Assembly: GCA_002382665.1 (NCBI GenBank)
Contig: DFZA01000015.1
Span: 1 to 64,000 of the forward strand
Origin: Peptococcaceae bacterium UBA4068
GTDB taxonomy: Bacteria; Bacillota; Dehalobacteriia; UBA4068
Length of the DNA stretch: 64,000 bases
Direction: 5' to 3'
Made by a program: the position numbers and the translations under genes. Of this stretch, positions 15,345 through 25,276 are shown one piece after another (the stretch's first letter is position 1; every line of letters starts with the position of its first letter). Below the pieces are notes generated by a model. It did no database searches and was not told the origin of the DNA. It saw nothing but the letters and a program-made list of their open reading frames with translations.

Positions 15345-17245
15345 CAAGGCACCTGATGTTCTTCTTCTAAATTGCCATCAACATAAATACTGATTTTTCC
15401 CTTATTATAGTAGGTTACAGTTTGACTAATATAAGTACCGCCGGCAACAGCATTGTTATATACTTCCCGTGAGCCGACAGAATCGGAAACAACAATCCTC
15501 ACCTGATGATTATTACCGTCATCAACGACGCTATAATTAACATTAGCAGTACTGGCGGAAGGTCCGGGGCCTTCGCTAACCGTGAGAGTAACATAATTTC
15601 CCTCTTCCAGCTCAGTGCCGGCAGTAATGCTTTGGTCGACAACAATGCCGCTGTAGTACTCATCGCTGCTGGTATATCCGATCTTTTCAATATATAATCC
15701 GCTATCATTGATCGTCTGTTTTGCTTCGCTTAACGAGCTGCCAACCAAATTAGGCATCGTTACCTTCATGGCCTTTGTACCCAAACTTACCACTATATTA
15801 ATTGTCGATCCGGAACCTACCGACTCACCGGCCTCCGGCGATTGGCTGATTACATTGCCTTCGTCGACCGTAGTACTATTTTCTTCGCTAACCTTTACTT
15901 TCAGGCCTTTTTTCTCTAACGCTTTTTTAGCTGCTTCTTGTGTCTTGCCTACCACATCGGGCACTTCGATTTCCTCGCTGCCAGTACTGACTACTAGCTT
16001 AATATTGCGTCCTTTACCGACTTTTTGATCCGCTTCCAATGACTGGCTGATAACTAAATCTTTATCGACATCCTCATCACTCTGCTTCGTAATAGAAACA
16101 TCCAGCCCTAAATCAGTCAATGTCTGTTCCGCATCGTCAACATTTTCTCCCACGACATCCGGCACAACAACTTTATCATCACCATAGAGGAACAACCCTA
16201 ACTGTACAGCAGCCAAAATTGCTACACCTATTAATACCACTCCGATGATAATAAATAATTTTTTATTTCTATCAAACATACTGTGTAGTTTTTTATTAGT
16301 TTTATCATCAGTAATTAACGGCGCTATTTCGTTATTGCCTTGATCATTATCCATCGTGCGAAATACTTCCGCCAACTTAGCGTCTAAACTTTGATCTTCC
16401 TCTTCCTTGCCAGCGCCTGAAGATTCATTAACCGCTGCTTTAATGGCTTCCATAAACGCTTGCACCGAATCATAACGGGCGTCGGGATTTTTACGCATTG
16501 CCCTCATCACCACATAGGAAAGAGCTATCGGAACATTGGGATTTACCTGATGAGGCAGAGGCAATTCTCCCTGGACATGTTGCATAGCAATACTGATCGG
16601 CGTATCGCCGGCAAACGGCACCTGCCCGGTCAGCATTTCGTAGAAAACAACCGCCGCTGAATAAATATCGGATTTCTCGGTTACCGGCAAACCTTGTACT
16701 TGTTCGGGCGAAATGTAATGTACCGAACCCATAATGCGCGAGGTGGTACTATATGTTTGCGTCATTTCAGTCATACCGACGGCGATACCAAAATCCGTAA
16801 CTTTAGCCCGGCCGTCTTTGCCGATCAATATATTATGGGGTTTGATATCACGATGGATAATACCATGTTCATGAGCATGCTGAATACCGGCTAATATTTG
16901 AGTAATGATCGCCACCGCATCATCAATCTGGAAAGCGCCGCTCTGCTTGATCATGTCTTTGAGCGACATACCTTCGACAAACTCCATAACAATATAATGC
17001 ATGTTTTCTTCATAGCCAACATCGTAGACAGCAACAATATTGTTATGAGAAAGACTAGCAACGGCTTGCGCTTCCCTCCGGAAGCGGCGCACAAAATCTT
17101 CGTCCGAAGCATATTCCTCACGCAGTATTTTAATCGTCACCGCGCGGCCAAGCAAAGTATCAAGGCCACGATAGACGATGGCGGTACCACCGGAACCAAG
17201 CTTTTCTTTTATTTCGTATCGATTATTAAATAGTTTACCTATCAT
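15344..17245 (-). CDS. prkC: Ser/Thr protein kinase with PASTA repeats
   Basis: This 633-residue kinase has a complete Hanks domain (about residues 10-270): GSGGTAIVYRG glycine loop, VTIKIL lysine, HRDIKPHN catalytic loop and DFG. A single membrane helix lies near residues 325-350, followed by three extracellular PASTA repeats with the VPDVVG-type starts and a final Ser-rich domain. Homologues sense muropeptides or lipid II and control growth and, in Bacillus, spore germination. GGAGGG precedes the ATG by six bases. Its phosphatase gene lies 28 bases upstream, the usual pairing. Confidence 0.95.
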   Translation of the reverse strand: MIGKLFNNRYEIKEKLGSGGTAIVYRGLDTLLGRAVTIKILREEYASDEDFVRRFRREAQAVASLSHNNIVAVYDVGYEENMHYIVMEFVEGMSLKDMIKQSGAFQIDDAVAIITQILAGIQHAHEHGIIHRDIKPHNILIGKDGRAKVTDFGIAVGMTEMTQTYSTTSRIMGSVHYISPEQVQGLPVTEKSDIYSAAVVFYEMLTGQVPFAGDTPISIAMQHVQGELPLPHQVNPNVPIALSYVVMRAMRKNPDARYDSVQAFMEAIKAAVNESSGAGKEEEDQSLDAKLAEVFRTMDNDQGNNEIAPLITDDKTNKKLHSMFDRNKKLFIIIGVVLIGVAILAAVQLGLFLYGDDKVVVPDVVGENVDDAEQTLTDLGLDVSITKQSDEDVDKDLVISQSLEADQKVGKGRNIKLVVSTGSEEIEVPDVVGKTQEAAKKALEKKGLKVKVSEENSTTVDEGNVISQSPEAGESVGSGSTINIVVSLGTKAMKVTMPNLVGSSLSEAKQTINDSGLYIEKIGYTSSDEYYSGIVVDQSITAGTELEEGNYVTLTVSEGPGPSASTANVNYSVVDDGNNHQVRIVVSDSVGSREVYNNAVAGGTYISQTVTYYNKGKISIYVDGNLEEEHQVP

Positions 17246-17273
17246 TATCAGCCCTCCGGATTATTCGAGACAA

Positions 17274-17981
17274 TCATTGATGCGGTACAATAATAGCAGA
17301 GATATTGTCATAACCGCCTCTGTCAATGGCTATCTTAACCATCAGCTCCAATGCAGATTTAAGATCAACGCTGTTAAGCGTAATCTCCTGTATTTCTTTA
17401 TCCTCAACCAGTGAATAAAGACCGTCGCTGCAGAGCAGCAAATAGTCGCCTGTTTCCCATGCTACTACTCTTTCATCAACTTCAACCAATAAATCCGCCC
17501 CCAATGAACGGGTAATAACATTGCGGCGAGGATGCCTTTCCGCCTCTGCCTGCGTAATACTACCGTCTTTAACCAGTTCGTTTACCAGGGTGTGGTCTGT
17601 TGTTAATTGGCATATCCCATTTTTGTTTAAAAGATATGCGCGACTGTCTCCGACATGTACCAAATATATTATGTCATCGCGCACCATAGCAGTAGTCATA
17701 GTTGTTCCCATGCCATCAAGAGCCTTTTGTTTTCCGGCGTTGTATAATATATCATTAGCCTCGTAATAAGCTTCTTTAAGTAATATCAGCGGTTCACCGT
17801 CAAGCTGATTACCAAGCTTATCAGCAAGGACCTGCACTACTATAGCACTGGCAACTTCGCCGGCCTGGCTACCGCCGATACCGTCCGCAACAGCATAGAC
17901 ACCGGCTCTATCATCACAATAAACCGCGTCTTCGTTATTTTTCCGGACGGCGCCCACATGGGATATAAAATGCGAAGGCAT
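17274..17981 (-). CDS. PP2C-type protein phosphatase Stp1/PrpC
   Basis: This 235-residue metal-dependent phosphatase reverses phosphorylation by the adjacent PASTA kinase. It has the PPM motifs in order: VGAVRKNNEDA near residues 9-19, AVADGIGG near residues 31-38, GDSRAYL near residues 115-121 and CSDGL near residue 192, with the Asp residues that bind Mn/Mg. TAGGAGG precedes the ATG by seven bases. It is cytoplasmic. The gene is separated from rsmB by 92 bases. Confidence 0.95.
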   Translation of the reverse strand: MPSHFISHVGAVRKNNEDAVYCDDRAGVYAVADGIGGSQAGEVASAIVVQVLADKLGNQLDGEPLILLKEAYYEANDILYNAGKQKALDGMGTTMTTAMVRDDIIYLVHVGDSRAYLLNKNGICQLTTDHTLVNELVKDGSITQAEAERHPRRNVITRSLGADLLVEVDERVVAWETGDYLLLCSDGLYSLVEDKEIQEITLNSVDLKSALELMVKIAIDRGGYDNISAIIVPHQ

Positions 17982-18073
17982 ATTTACCTCCTAATATTGA
18001 TAATTTCGCAGCATAATAGTAACAGCTAAATCAGCAGTTGTCAAGTTTACCTATTATATGTTTACATAGATTA

Positions 18074-19459
18074 TTATTTGACTTTTCGCAACAAAGAGAT
18101 GAAAAAACCTTCAGTCCCATGATGATAAGGATCAAGTTGGATATATCCTTGTTCCAAAGCATCTAGATCTGTTTGATTGGTAAATAATGGCAGCAGACTT
18201 TTTAGGGACGCCAACTCAAATTCATCATGTTCCAATAAAAATCGCTTAAGATTATTTTTATTCTCCTGTCTTGTAATCGTACAGGTTGAAAACAAAATTA
18301 ACCCGCCGCGCCGCAAATATTTTGCCGACGCCTGCAGCAGCTCAAAAGATACGTCAGCCATTTGATCAATATCGCTCAACTGCTTACGCCAGCGGGAGTC
18401 CGCTCTCCTGCTCAATACGCCCAACCCGCTGCAGGGAGCATCCAGTAGCAGGTAATCGGCGCCGCCGATATATTTTGCCGGCAAATTACGGGAATCTGCT
18501 TGCAGACAATCAATAATTGTTGCTCCCATTTGTTTGGCAGCGTTTTTAATCAGCGCCACACGACTGCTATGAATATCAAAAGCGTATATTTGACCGTCAT
18601 TGGCCATCAATTGCGCCATATGCATGCTTTTACTGCCTGGGGCTGCGCAAAGATCATAAACTACAGAACCCCGATGCGGTGATAAAGCCAGCGCCGCCAG
18701 CATAGAGGCTTCGCCCTGAGGCGCAAATAATCCGGTTTTAAACAAGCGACTGCCGGATAAATTGATACCACCATCAATGATTAGTGATTCTGGCGCATAT
18801 CTACCTTGATGGGCGCTTATGCCTTCGATGGCTAATAATTCGGTTAATTTTTCAGGTGTCGTTTTTAATGTATTAGCCCGTAATGAAAGCGGATGAGAGG
18901 CATTATTATAAAGGCAGAAAGCCTCAACCTCGTCAAACGGCTGATATTCCAGCAAATACTTGATCAACCAGCGCGGATGGGAAAGCGTAGTAATCAGATA
19001 TTCTTCTCCCAGCTCCCGTCCCGGCAGCCGAAGGTCATCCTTGCGCCGCAGATAGTTGCGTAATACGGCATTAACAACTTTGGATTCTTGCTGGCTGCAG
19101 TACTTTTTGGCGATTTTAACAGCTTCATCAACCGCCGAAAACTCCGGTATACGATCCATATACATCAGCTGATATAAACCCAAACGTAAAACCGCCAAAA
19201 GTTGCGGCGATTGTTCGGCCAGCGGACGGTTGAGGAGCTTACTCAATATAAAGTCTAAAGCAGCCCGCATCCGCAAGCTGCCGTAAAATATTTCCGTCGC
19301 TAGTTTTTTTTCAGGTACCTCCATTGCCGAACCCGACAAAACCTGATTAAGCACAATATGCGCAAACCCTTTGTCACGCTCAACTTTCAGCAACCCGATC
19401 AAAGCTGCTTCTCTGGCACCAAATTTTTTAACATCAGATTTAATCAATTTATCACCCAT
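18074..19459 (-). CDS. rsmB: 16S rRNA (cytosine-967-C5) methyltransferase
   Basis: This 461-residue protein joins an N-terminal NusB-like RNA-binding domain (about 1-140) to a Rossmann methyltransferase domain. The SAM-binding motif DLCAAPGSKSMHMA, the catalytic DAPCSGLGV and the second cysteine in STCTI are present. It methylates C967 of 16S rRNA. I start it at ATG 19459, one base after the stop of the upstream peptidase gene, with a GGCGGG ribosome-like site; a TTG seven codons earlier is also open. Its place after fmt and the peptidase gene is conserved. Confidence 0.95.
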   Translation of the reverse strand: MGDKLIKSDVKKFGAREAALIGLLKVERDKGFAHIVLNQVLSGSAMEVPEKKLATEIFYGSLRMRAALDFILSKLLNRPLAEQSPQLLAVLRLGLYQLMYMDRIPEFSAVDEAVKIAKKYCSQQESKVVNAVLRNYLRRKDDLRLPGRELGEEYLITTLSHPRWLIKYLLEYQPFDEVEAFCLYNNASHPLSLRANTLKTTPEKLTELLAIEGISAHQGRYAPESLIIDGGINLSGSRLFKTGLFAPQGEASMLAALALSPHRGSVVYDLCAAPGSKSMHMAQLMANDGQIYAFDIHSSRVALIKNAAKQMGATIIDCLQADSRNLPAKYIGGADYLLLDAPCSGLGVLSRRADSRWRKQLSDIDQMADVSFELLQASAKYLRRGGLILFSTCTITRQENKNNLKRFLLEHDEFELASLKSLLPLFTNQTDLDALEQGYIQLDPYHHGTEGFFISLLRKVK

Positions 19460-19460
19460 A

Positions 19461-20150
19461 CTAATCCCGCCTACCGCCAAAAATCAGCAATAAACGCAAT
19501 AATTGCAGTAAAGAAACAAGTACTGCCGCCACATAAGTGAAAGCCGCTGCGCTAAGAACTCTTTTTGTCTGTTGGATTTCACCGCCGTCCAGATACCCTC
19601 CGCCCTCCAACGCCGCTAAAGCACGGGATGAGGCATTGAATTCGACCGGCAGAGTTACTATTTGAAATACTACTACAATGGAAAAAAGAATTATCCCCAA
19701 CTGTACCAAACCTAAAGCCCCCATAAAAAAACCTAAGATAATCAAAACCCAAGAAGCATGGGAACCAAATTGGGCGACCGGCACTAAGGAGTTACGGATT
19801 TTCAATGGCAGATAGCCCTCGGCATCCTGTATCGCATGACCGGCTTCATGCGCCGCCACACCTAACGCCGCCACCGAAGGACTGCCGTAAACGCTGCGTG
19901 ACAGACGTAACGTTTTCGAACGGGGGTCATAATGGTCAGTAAGATTTCCCTCAACCTGCTGAATGGGAATATTGCCCAAACCATTAGAGGCCAGTATCTG
20001 CCGGGCAACATCAGCAGCCGGACGCTGGCTTCGCGAATATACTTTACTATATTTACTGTAAGTTGAAGATACTTTGATTTGGGCTACCGTTGCCAGTACA
20101 ATCGCAGCCAACAGCAGCAACCAGGAAAATCCGTTATATCCGTAAAACAT
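19461..20150 (-). CDS. YugP-type zinc metallopeptidase
   Basis: This 229-residue membrane protein carries the HEAGH zinc-binding motif (near residue 101-105) between an N-terminal helix and two or three C-terminal helices, the layout of the YugP family (peptidase-like, DUF2247/Pfam zn_peptidase_2 class). Substrates are unknown. The AAGGAG ribosome site lies inside the end of fmt, four bases away from it, so it is translated with fmt. The family's position in the priA-def-fmt-rsmB run is common in Clostridia. Confidence 0.85.
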   Translation of the reverse strand: MFYGYNGFSWLLLLAAIVLATVAQIKVSSTYSKYSKVYSRSQRPAADVARQILASNGLGNIPIQQVEGNLTDHYDPRSKTLRLSRSVYGSPSVAALGVAAHEAGHAIQDAEGYLPLKIRNSLVPVAQFGSHASWVLIILGFFMGALGLVQLGIILFSIVVVFQIVTLPVEFNASSRALAALEGGGYLDGGEIQQTKRVLSAAAFTYVAAVLVSLLQLLRLLLIFGGRRD

Positions 20151-20153
20151 TTT

Positions 20154-21095
20154 TCATTCTCCTTTTAGACCTAAAAACATACCTTGTTTAATACCGTAAC
20201 CACAGGCAAAAGACCAGGCATCCATGCGTTTTTTACCTTCCGGCTGCAACTCTTTGATCATCAAGACACCGCTGGCGGTGGCGACGTTGATGGATTGCGG
20301 ATTAATTGAGATAATTTGACCGCAATCAGCAACCACCGGCTCCGGATTATAATAACTGCTTAGTATCTTCAATCTTTTACCGTTAAAATAACCATACGCG
20401 CCGGGGAAAGGAGCCAGACCACGCACCCGGTTATGCAGCTGTCGCGCATCTAAATGCCAATCAAGCAATTCGTCTTCTTTGGTTAAGATCGGCGCATAAG
20501 ACGCCAAACACTGATCCTGCGGCGTACGCGGAGCGGTACCTTTGTCGATGGCGTCCAACGTCTTTATTAACAATTCACTGCCCAGATCCCGTAGCCGATC
20601 ATGGATAACGCCAAAATCGTCTTCTTCATTGATCGGACAACTGCTGCCAAATATCATATCGCCGGTATCCAAACCTTCATCTATATACATACTGGTTACG
20701 CCGGTGACGGTTTCACCATTAATAATTGCACGATTGATCGGCGCCGCGCCGCGATATGCAGGCAACAATGAAGCATGGATATTGACGGTTCCCATTGGCG
20801 GCAATAATAATACCGCTGGTTTCAATATCTGTCCATAAGCCACTACCACAAAAACATCGGCTGCAAAAGCCTCCAGATAAGCCACACTCTCAGGCAGATT
20901 GATTTTTTGCGGCTGAAATACAGTGATATTGGCCTGCTGCGCGGCTTCTTTAACCGGCGTTGCCGCCATGTGCCCACCACGGTTTTTAGGCATATCCGGA
21001 CGCGTCACGACACAGGCAATATCGAAACCTTCTTCTATCAAACGTTTAAGAGGAGCAGCCGCAAAATCAGGGCTACCCATATAAACGATGCGCAT
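20154..21095 (-). CDS. fmt: Methionyl-tRNA formyltransferase
   Basis: This 313-residue enzyme formylates Met-tRNA(fMet) using 10-formyl-tetrahydrofolate for translation initiation. The N-terminal formyltransferase domain has MGSPDFAAAPL at residues 6-16 and the catalytic NIHASLLPAYRGAAPIN near residues 108-124. The C-terminal OB domain contains RGLAPFPGAY. Length is usual. The start ATG overlaps the def stop as TGATG, giving coupled synthesis with the deformylase that later removes the same formyl group. Confidence 0.95.
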   Translation of the reverse strand: MRIVYMGSPDFAAAPLKRLIEEGFDIACVVTRPDMPKNRGGHMAATPVKEAAQQANITVFQPQKINLPESVAYLEAFAADVFVVVAYGQILKPAVLLLPPMGTVNIHASLLPAYRGAAPINRAIINGETVTGVTSMYIDEGLDTGDMIFGSSCPINEEDDFGVIHDRLRDLGSELLIKTLDAIDKGTAPRTPQDQCLASYAPILTKEDELLDWHLDARQLHNRVRGLAPFPGAYGYFNGKRLKILSSYYNPEPVVADCGQIISINPQSINVATASGVLMIKELQPEGKKRMDAWSFACGYGIKQGMFLGLKGE

Positions 21096-21556
21096 CAGTC
21101 ATCTACCTCTTCCGTCATAACATCAATAAACAAAATGCCTTGAAGATGGTCTATCTCATGCTGGAATACTCTCGCTAAATTTCCTTCCGCCTCAACATTA
21201 AAAACCTTACCGTATCTGTCCTGCGCCTCGACAGTAATTGATGTTGCCCGGGTAACCCGGCCACCGCGCCCAGGTACCGATAAACAATACTCAATCGCTG
21301 ACGCATTGCCTTCGGCGGAGATAATCTTGGGATTAACCATTTCGAATAAACCTTTGCCTTCGCCCTCGTCTACAACAATCAACTGCTTACAAATACCGAT
21401 TTGCGGCGCAGCCAAACCAATACCTTCGTTTTCATACATCGTTTGCGCCATATCGTCAAGCAGGTTCGCTAACGTTTCATTAAACCTCCGAACCTGCACC
21501 GCTTTTTCTCTTAAAATCGGATCACCAACTTTGGTAATCGTGCGAGTATTTGCCAT
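21095..21556 (-). CDS. def: Peptide deformylase
   Basis: This 153-residue metalloenzyme removes the N-formyl group from nascent proteins. The three motifs are GIGLAAPQIG near residues 46-55, EYCLSVPG near residues 88-95 and QHEIDHLQG near residues 132-140; Cys, two His and Glu form the Fe/Zn site. The second motif has Tyr where most enzymes have Gly (EGCLS), a mild deviation that leaves the metal ligand intact. GGGGGCGG precedes the ATG at 21556 by about nine bases; a GTG one codon earlier is possible. Confidence 0.95.
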   Translation of the reverse strand: MANTRTITKVGDPILREKAVQVRRFNETLANLLDDMAQTMYENEGIGLAAPQIGICKQLIVVDEGEGKGLFEMVNPKIISAEGNASAIEYCLSVPGRGGRVTRATSITVEAQDRYGKVFNVEAEGNLARVFQHEIDHLQGILFIDVMTEEVDD

Positions 21557-21639
21557 CACATTGCCGCCCCCTGCTATAATATTGTTTTTGTTTGGTTAAT
21601 TATATACTTAATATTTGTCAAAATCAATCCTGCATGATC

Positions 21640-23838
21640 TTACATCATATTCATCGGTTCGACATCTATACCGATCATGATATCTTTGCCGGGTAAACCA
21701 CTGCCCTTGATCAATACTTCCACCTCTGCCACAGCATCTCTGAGCAATTGCAAGTCGTCACTCTTAAGAATAATATGGTAACGCCAGCGATCTTTGATTT
21801 TAGCCAGCGGAGCTGCCGCCGGACCATAAACTATTCCCCGGCCGCCAATAATCCGCTGTAAATGATTGCCCCAAGCTGCGGAGACCGTAATCAACGTCGA
21901 TAGGCTGCCGCAACTGAACAATAAGCGTAGAAGGTGTTTAAACGGTGGGTAATCATGCTTTTCCCTTTCGGCAAGCTCAGCTTGATAAAACCCTTGATAA
22001 TCATCAGCCGCTACGGCTTGCAGAGTAAGCGCCTGTGGCATATATGTTTGAATGATTACCTCACCCTGCTGCTGCCTGCGACCAGCACGCCCCGCTAATT
22101 GACTAAGCAATTGGAAAGTTCTCTCCGCTGCCAACCAATCCGGCAGATTGAGCAAAGTGTCGGCGGCAATTACCGCCGCCACGGTCAGCCGGGGAAAATC
22201 CAGACCTTTGGCAATCATCTGCGTTCCAACTAATATATCCAAGCGGCCCTCGCGCATCTCACTGATGATCCGCTGATGGGCGCCTTTTTTATTCATCACG
22301 TCGCTATCCAGCCTTGCCACCCTGACTGAGGGAAAAATTTTTGTTATCTCATCAGATACCCTTTGGGTACCGATGCCAAAATGACGAATCGCCTGAGAAC
22401 CGCAATGGGGACAAACTTCGGGCAATTTCATAGTCATGCCGCAATAATGGCAGCAAAGAAGATTTTTATCTTTATGATAAGCCATAGCAATATTACAATG
22501 CGGGCAATAAATAGCTTCGCCACAACTGCGGCAGGAATAAAACGAATAGTAACCGCGGCGGTTAATAAATAGCACTGCCTGCTCTCCACGGTTTAAAGCC
22601 GCATCTACGGATGAGACCAATTGTTGACTGAATATAGACCGGTTGCCGGCCCGCAGCTGCTCGCGCATATCAACGAGAGCAATTTGCGGCGGCGGAGCAG
22701 AGTAATAACGCTCGCTTAATTTAACTAAATGGTATGCTCCGGTATTTGCCTTATAAAAACTATCAACTGATGGCGTAGCACTGCCCAATAAAAGTTTGGC
22801 ATTTGACAAGCGGCAGCGCATGTCCGCCGTCTCGCGGGCATGAAAACGCGGCAGATTATCCTGCTTATAACTATTCTCGTGTTCCTCGTCAATGATGATT
22901 AACCCCAATCTGGGTAAAGGCGCAAACACTGCTGAACGCGCGCCAACCACTACATCAATACGGCCTTCAGCAATTTCCTGCCAGATACGGCGTCTGTCAG
23001 CGCCGGTTAAACCGCTATGTAGCACGGCCACCGGACTGGATAAACGTAGTTGCAGCATTTCCACCATCTGGGCGGAAAGCGCAATCTCGGGAACAAGCAC
23101 AATTATCTGCTGTCCCTCAGATAGTATTTGCTCAATCAGGTGCAGATAAATCTCAGTTTTACCGCTACCGGCCGCACCGTACAACAAAACCGGCTTATCA
23201 TGCCCCCGCCAAAATTCGTTAATTTCCGTTACAACTTGCTGCTGAGATTGGCTTAGAACCGTTTTTTGAGCAGTAAAATTATCATCAAAAGCACTGATAC
23301 GCCGCTTTTGACCGACAATATAACCTTTTTTTACCATGCTCCTGAGAAATTCAGGTTTAAATCCGTCAGACAATAATTGGCTGCGCTCAGCTTCTTTATG
23401 TAGCATTAAGTAATCAGCCAACCGTTGTTGCAACGGTGTCAGTTTATGTTCTGCATTGTCTTGCCAGTAATAATATTCTCTGACCGCGGCCTGAGGCATC
23501 CTGCCGCTGAGCATCAGTCCGGCCGGTAGCATCGCCTGCATAGCGCTGACCCAGGGACAGCAATAATAATCGGCAAACCAGCGCGAAAGCTGTAACAGCT
23601 GATGGCTGAATAAAGGCCGATCAAAAACAGGTGAATCGATATTTTTAAGTTTAATATCTGGCGGCGGATTATCACCGATATCTACTACTACAGCCTCAAT
23701 TAATTCGCGATTAAAAGGCACGCGCACAATCATGCCCGGTATAATCTGCTCCTGCCATTGTTCCGGGATAACATAACTGAAGACTTTATCCACCGCAGCT
23801 ATCTTTCTATTGATTATTATATCAGCGTATTTGGCCAT
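21640..23838 (-). CDS. priA: Primosomal protein N', replication restart helicase
   Basis: This 732-residue superfamily 2 helicase reloads the replisome at stalled forks. It has an N-terminal fork-binding domain, Walker A GAAGSGKTEI near residues 228-237, DEEH, and the helicase core interrupted by a zinc-binding segment with paired cysteines (CRSCGEAIYCPHC, then CCHYCG and CPHCGS). ATG 23838 is preceded by AGAGG at seven bases; an ATG further upstream lacks a site. It heads the gene run priA-def-fmt-peptidase-rsmB-stp-prkC-rsgA-rpe. Confidence 0.95.
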   Translation of the reverse strand: MAKYADIIINRKIAAVDKVFSYVIPEQWQEQIIPGMIVRVPFNRELIEAVVVDIGDNPPPDIKLKNIDSPVFDRPLFSHQLLQLSRWFADYYCCPWVSAMQAMLPAGLMLSGRMPQAAVREYYYWQDNAEHKLTPLQQRLADYLMLHKEAERSQLLSDGFKPEFLRSMVKKGYIVGQKRRISAFDDNFTAQKTVLSQSQQQVVTEINEFWRGHDKPVLLYGAAGSGKTEIYLHLIEQILSEGQQIIVLVPEIALSAQMVEMLQLRLSSPVAVLHSGLTGADRRRIWQEIAEGRIDVVVGARSAVFAPLPRLGLIIIDEEHENSYKQDNLPRFHARETADMRCRLSNAKLLLGSATPSVDSFYKANTGAYHLVKLSERYYSAPPPQIALVDMREQLRAGNRSIFSQQLVSSVDAALNRGEQAVLFINRRGYYSFYSCRSCGEAIYCPHCNIAMAYHKDKNLLCCHYCGMTMKLPEVCPHCGSQAIRHFGIGTQRVSDEITKIFPSVRVARLDSDVMNKKGAHQRIISEMREGRLDILVGTQMIAKGLDFPRLTVAAVIAADTLLNLPDWLAAERTFQLLSQLAGRAGRRQQQGEVIIQTYMPQALTLQAVAADDYQGFYQAELAEREKHDYPPFKHLLRLLFSCGSLSTLITVSAAWGNHLQRIIGGRGIVYGPAAAPLAKIKDRWRYHIILKSDDLQLLRDAVAEVEVLIKGSGLPGKDIMIGIDVEPMNMM

Positions 23839-23885
23839 AATATTACCTCTGCCCATATTATAACATTATGCCCGACCTTTGCAAC

Positions 23886-24254
23886 TCAGGTTTTTGGTTT
23901 AAATATCAAAGCGACCACAAAGGCAAAAAATACCGAGGCCGCAATACCGGCGGAAACGCCGCCTAAAATACCTGTCCAGATGCCCCAAAAGCCATTGTTT
24001 CTGGCGCCTTCGAGCGCGCCTATTACCAGCATATTGCCAAAACTGATAATCGGCAGCGTCGCACCGGCTCCGGCCCAATCGGCAAGTTTTGTATAAACGC
24101 CAAAACCTCCCAGTATGCTGCCGGCTGTGACCAATATGCTCATGGTATGAGCTGGCGTCAGTTTGGCAACATCAAATAACAGCTGACCGATCAGGCAAAA
24201 ACAGCCGCCAACCAGAAATGCCTTTAAAATATCAATCCACCATTCTCCGATCAT
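23886..24254 (-). CDS. spoVAE: Stage V sporulation protein AE
   Basis: This 122-residue membrane protein is nearly all hydrophobic, with four predicted helices and the SpoVAE-type motifs GGCFCLIGQLL near residues 16-26 and GAGATLPIISFGNMLVIGALEGA. It belongs to the SpoVA channel in the spore inner membrane that moves Ca-dipicolinic acid in during sporulation and out at germination. AGAGGA precedes the ATG by seven bases. It ends the three-gene spoVA operon. SpoVAC (25273-25728) shows the same fold pattern, a known paralogy. Confidence 0.9.
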   Translation of the reverse strand: MIGEWWIDILKAFLVGGCFCLIGQLLFDVAKLTPAHTMSILVTAGSILGGFGVYTKLADWAGAGATLPIISFGNMLVIGALEGARNNGFWGIWTGILGGVSAGIAASVFFAFVVALIFKPKT

Positions 24255-24256
24255 TG

Positions 24257-25276
24257 TTAAATCCTCTCCAAAGCAACCGCATGACTGATTCCGGGTATAC
24301 TTTGCTTCTGTTGACTGGAAGTAGGCGAAAGCAATGCGCCTGTCGCCGCTATTAATACCCTATTTAATTCACCGGACATCAAGCGGCGGTAAATGTGGCC
24401 GAAACTTACCGAAGCCACGCAACCGCAGCCGCTGCCGCCGGCAAAAACACTTTTATCATCCCCATAGATCAAACAACCGCAATCTACATAACGATGTTCA
24501 TTCAAAACAATGCCGCGGCGGTACAACAAATCCAAAGCGATATCGCGGCCGACCCGCCCGAGATCCCCGCTTAAGATCAAATCGTAATAATCAGCGCTGA
24601 CTCCCCGCTGCAGCAGGTGAGCAGTAATTGTATCAGCGAACGCCGGGGCCATCGCTCCCCCCATATTAAAAGAATCGGTAACGCCAAGATCGACAACTCT
24701 ACCTGTCGTTACAGCAGTTATTTTGATTGTACCTTCTTCACTGCCGATCACAGCCGCACCTGCGGCAGTCGTCGTATATTGGCTTTGCGGTGGCTTTTGA
24801 CATCCATATTCATTGGGATAGCGGAATTGCCGCTCCGCCGTACAGGTGTGGGAACCTGCTGCACACATAATTTTATTAGCAGCGCCCGAGGCGATCAGCA
24901 AAGAACCTAAAATAACCCCCTCTATTGCGGTAGCACAGGCGGCAAACAAACCAAAATAAGGCCGTGACAACGCCCGGGCTGTAAATCCAGATGAGGTAAT
25001 CTGATTCAGTAAATCACCGCACAGGAAAAAATCCATATCATCAACAACACAACCGGCTTTAGCAATGGCCATTTCGCAGACAATCTGCAGCATTTTTTGC
25101 TCCATCTGCTCAAAGCTTTCCTGGCCATCGCGGTTATCGGCAAACAAGTAATCAAAATCCGCTCCCAAAGGTCCTTTGCCCTCTTTGGGTCCACCGATCG
25201 CCGCTGCCGCAATCAGCGTTGGCGGCACAGTAAATATCCAGCTTTGCCCTTGTCTTACTATATTGCCGTTCATCAT
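24257..25276 (-). CDS. spoVAD: Stage V sporulation protein AD
   Basis: This 339-residue soluble protein has a thiolase-like fold and binds dipicolinic acid in Bacillus. It has the SpoVAD start with GPKEGKGPLGADFDYLF near residues 29-45, the FAACATAIEGVI segment near 109-120, and GGSGCGCVASVSFGHI toward the C-terminus. It works with SpoVAC and SpoVAE in DPA transport. The ATG overlaps the spoVAC stop by four bases (ATGA). The protein is a typical length. Confidence 0.95.
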   Translation of the reverse strand: MMNGNIVRQGQSWIFTVPPTLIAAAAIGGPKEGKGPLGADFDYLFADNRDGQESFEQMEQKMLQIVCEMAIAKAGCVVDDMDFFLCGDLLNQITSSGFTARALSRPYFGLFAACATAIEGVILGSLLIASGAANKIMCAAGSHTCTAERQFRYPNEYGCQKPPQSQYTTTAAGAAVIGSEEGTIKITAVTTGRVVDLGVTDSFNMGGAMAPAFADTITAHLLQRGVSADYYDLILSGDLGRVGRDIALDLLYRRGIVLNEHRYVDCGCLIYGDDKSVFAGGSGCGCVASVSFGHIYRRLMSGELNRVLIAATGALLSPTSSQQKQSIPGISHAVALERI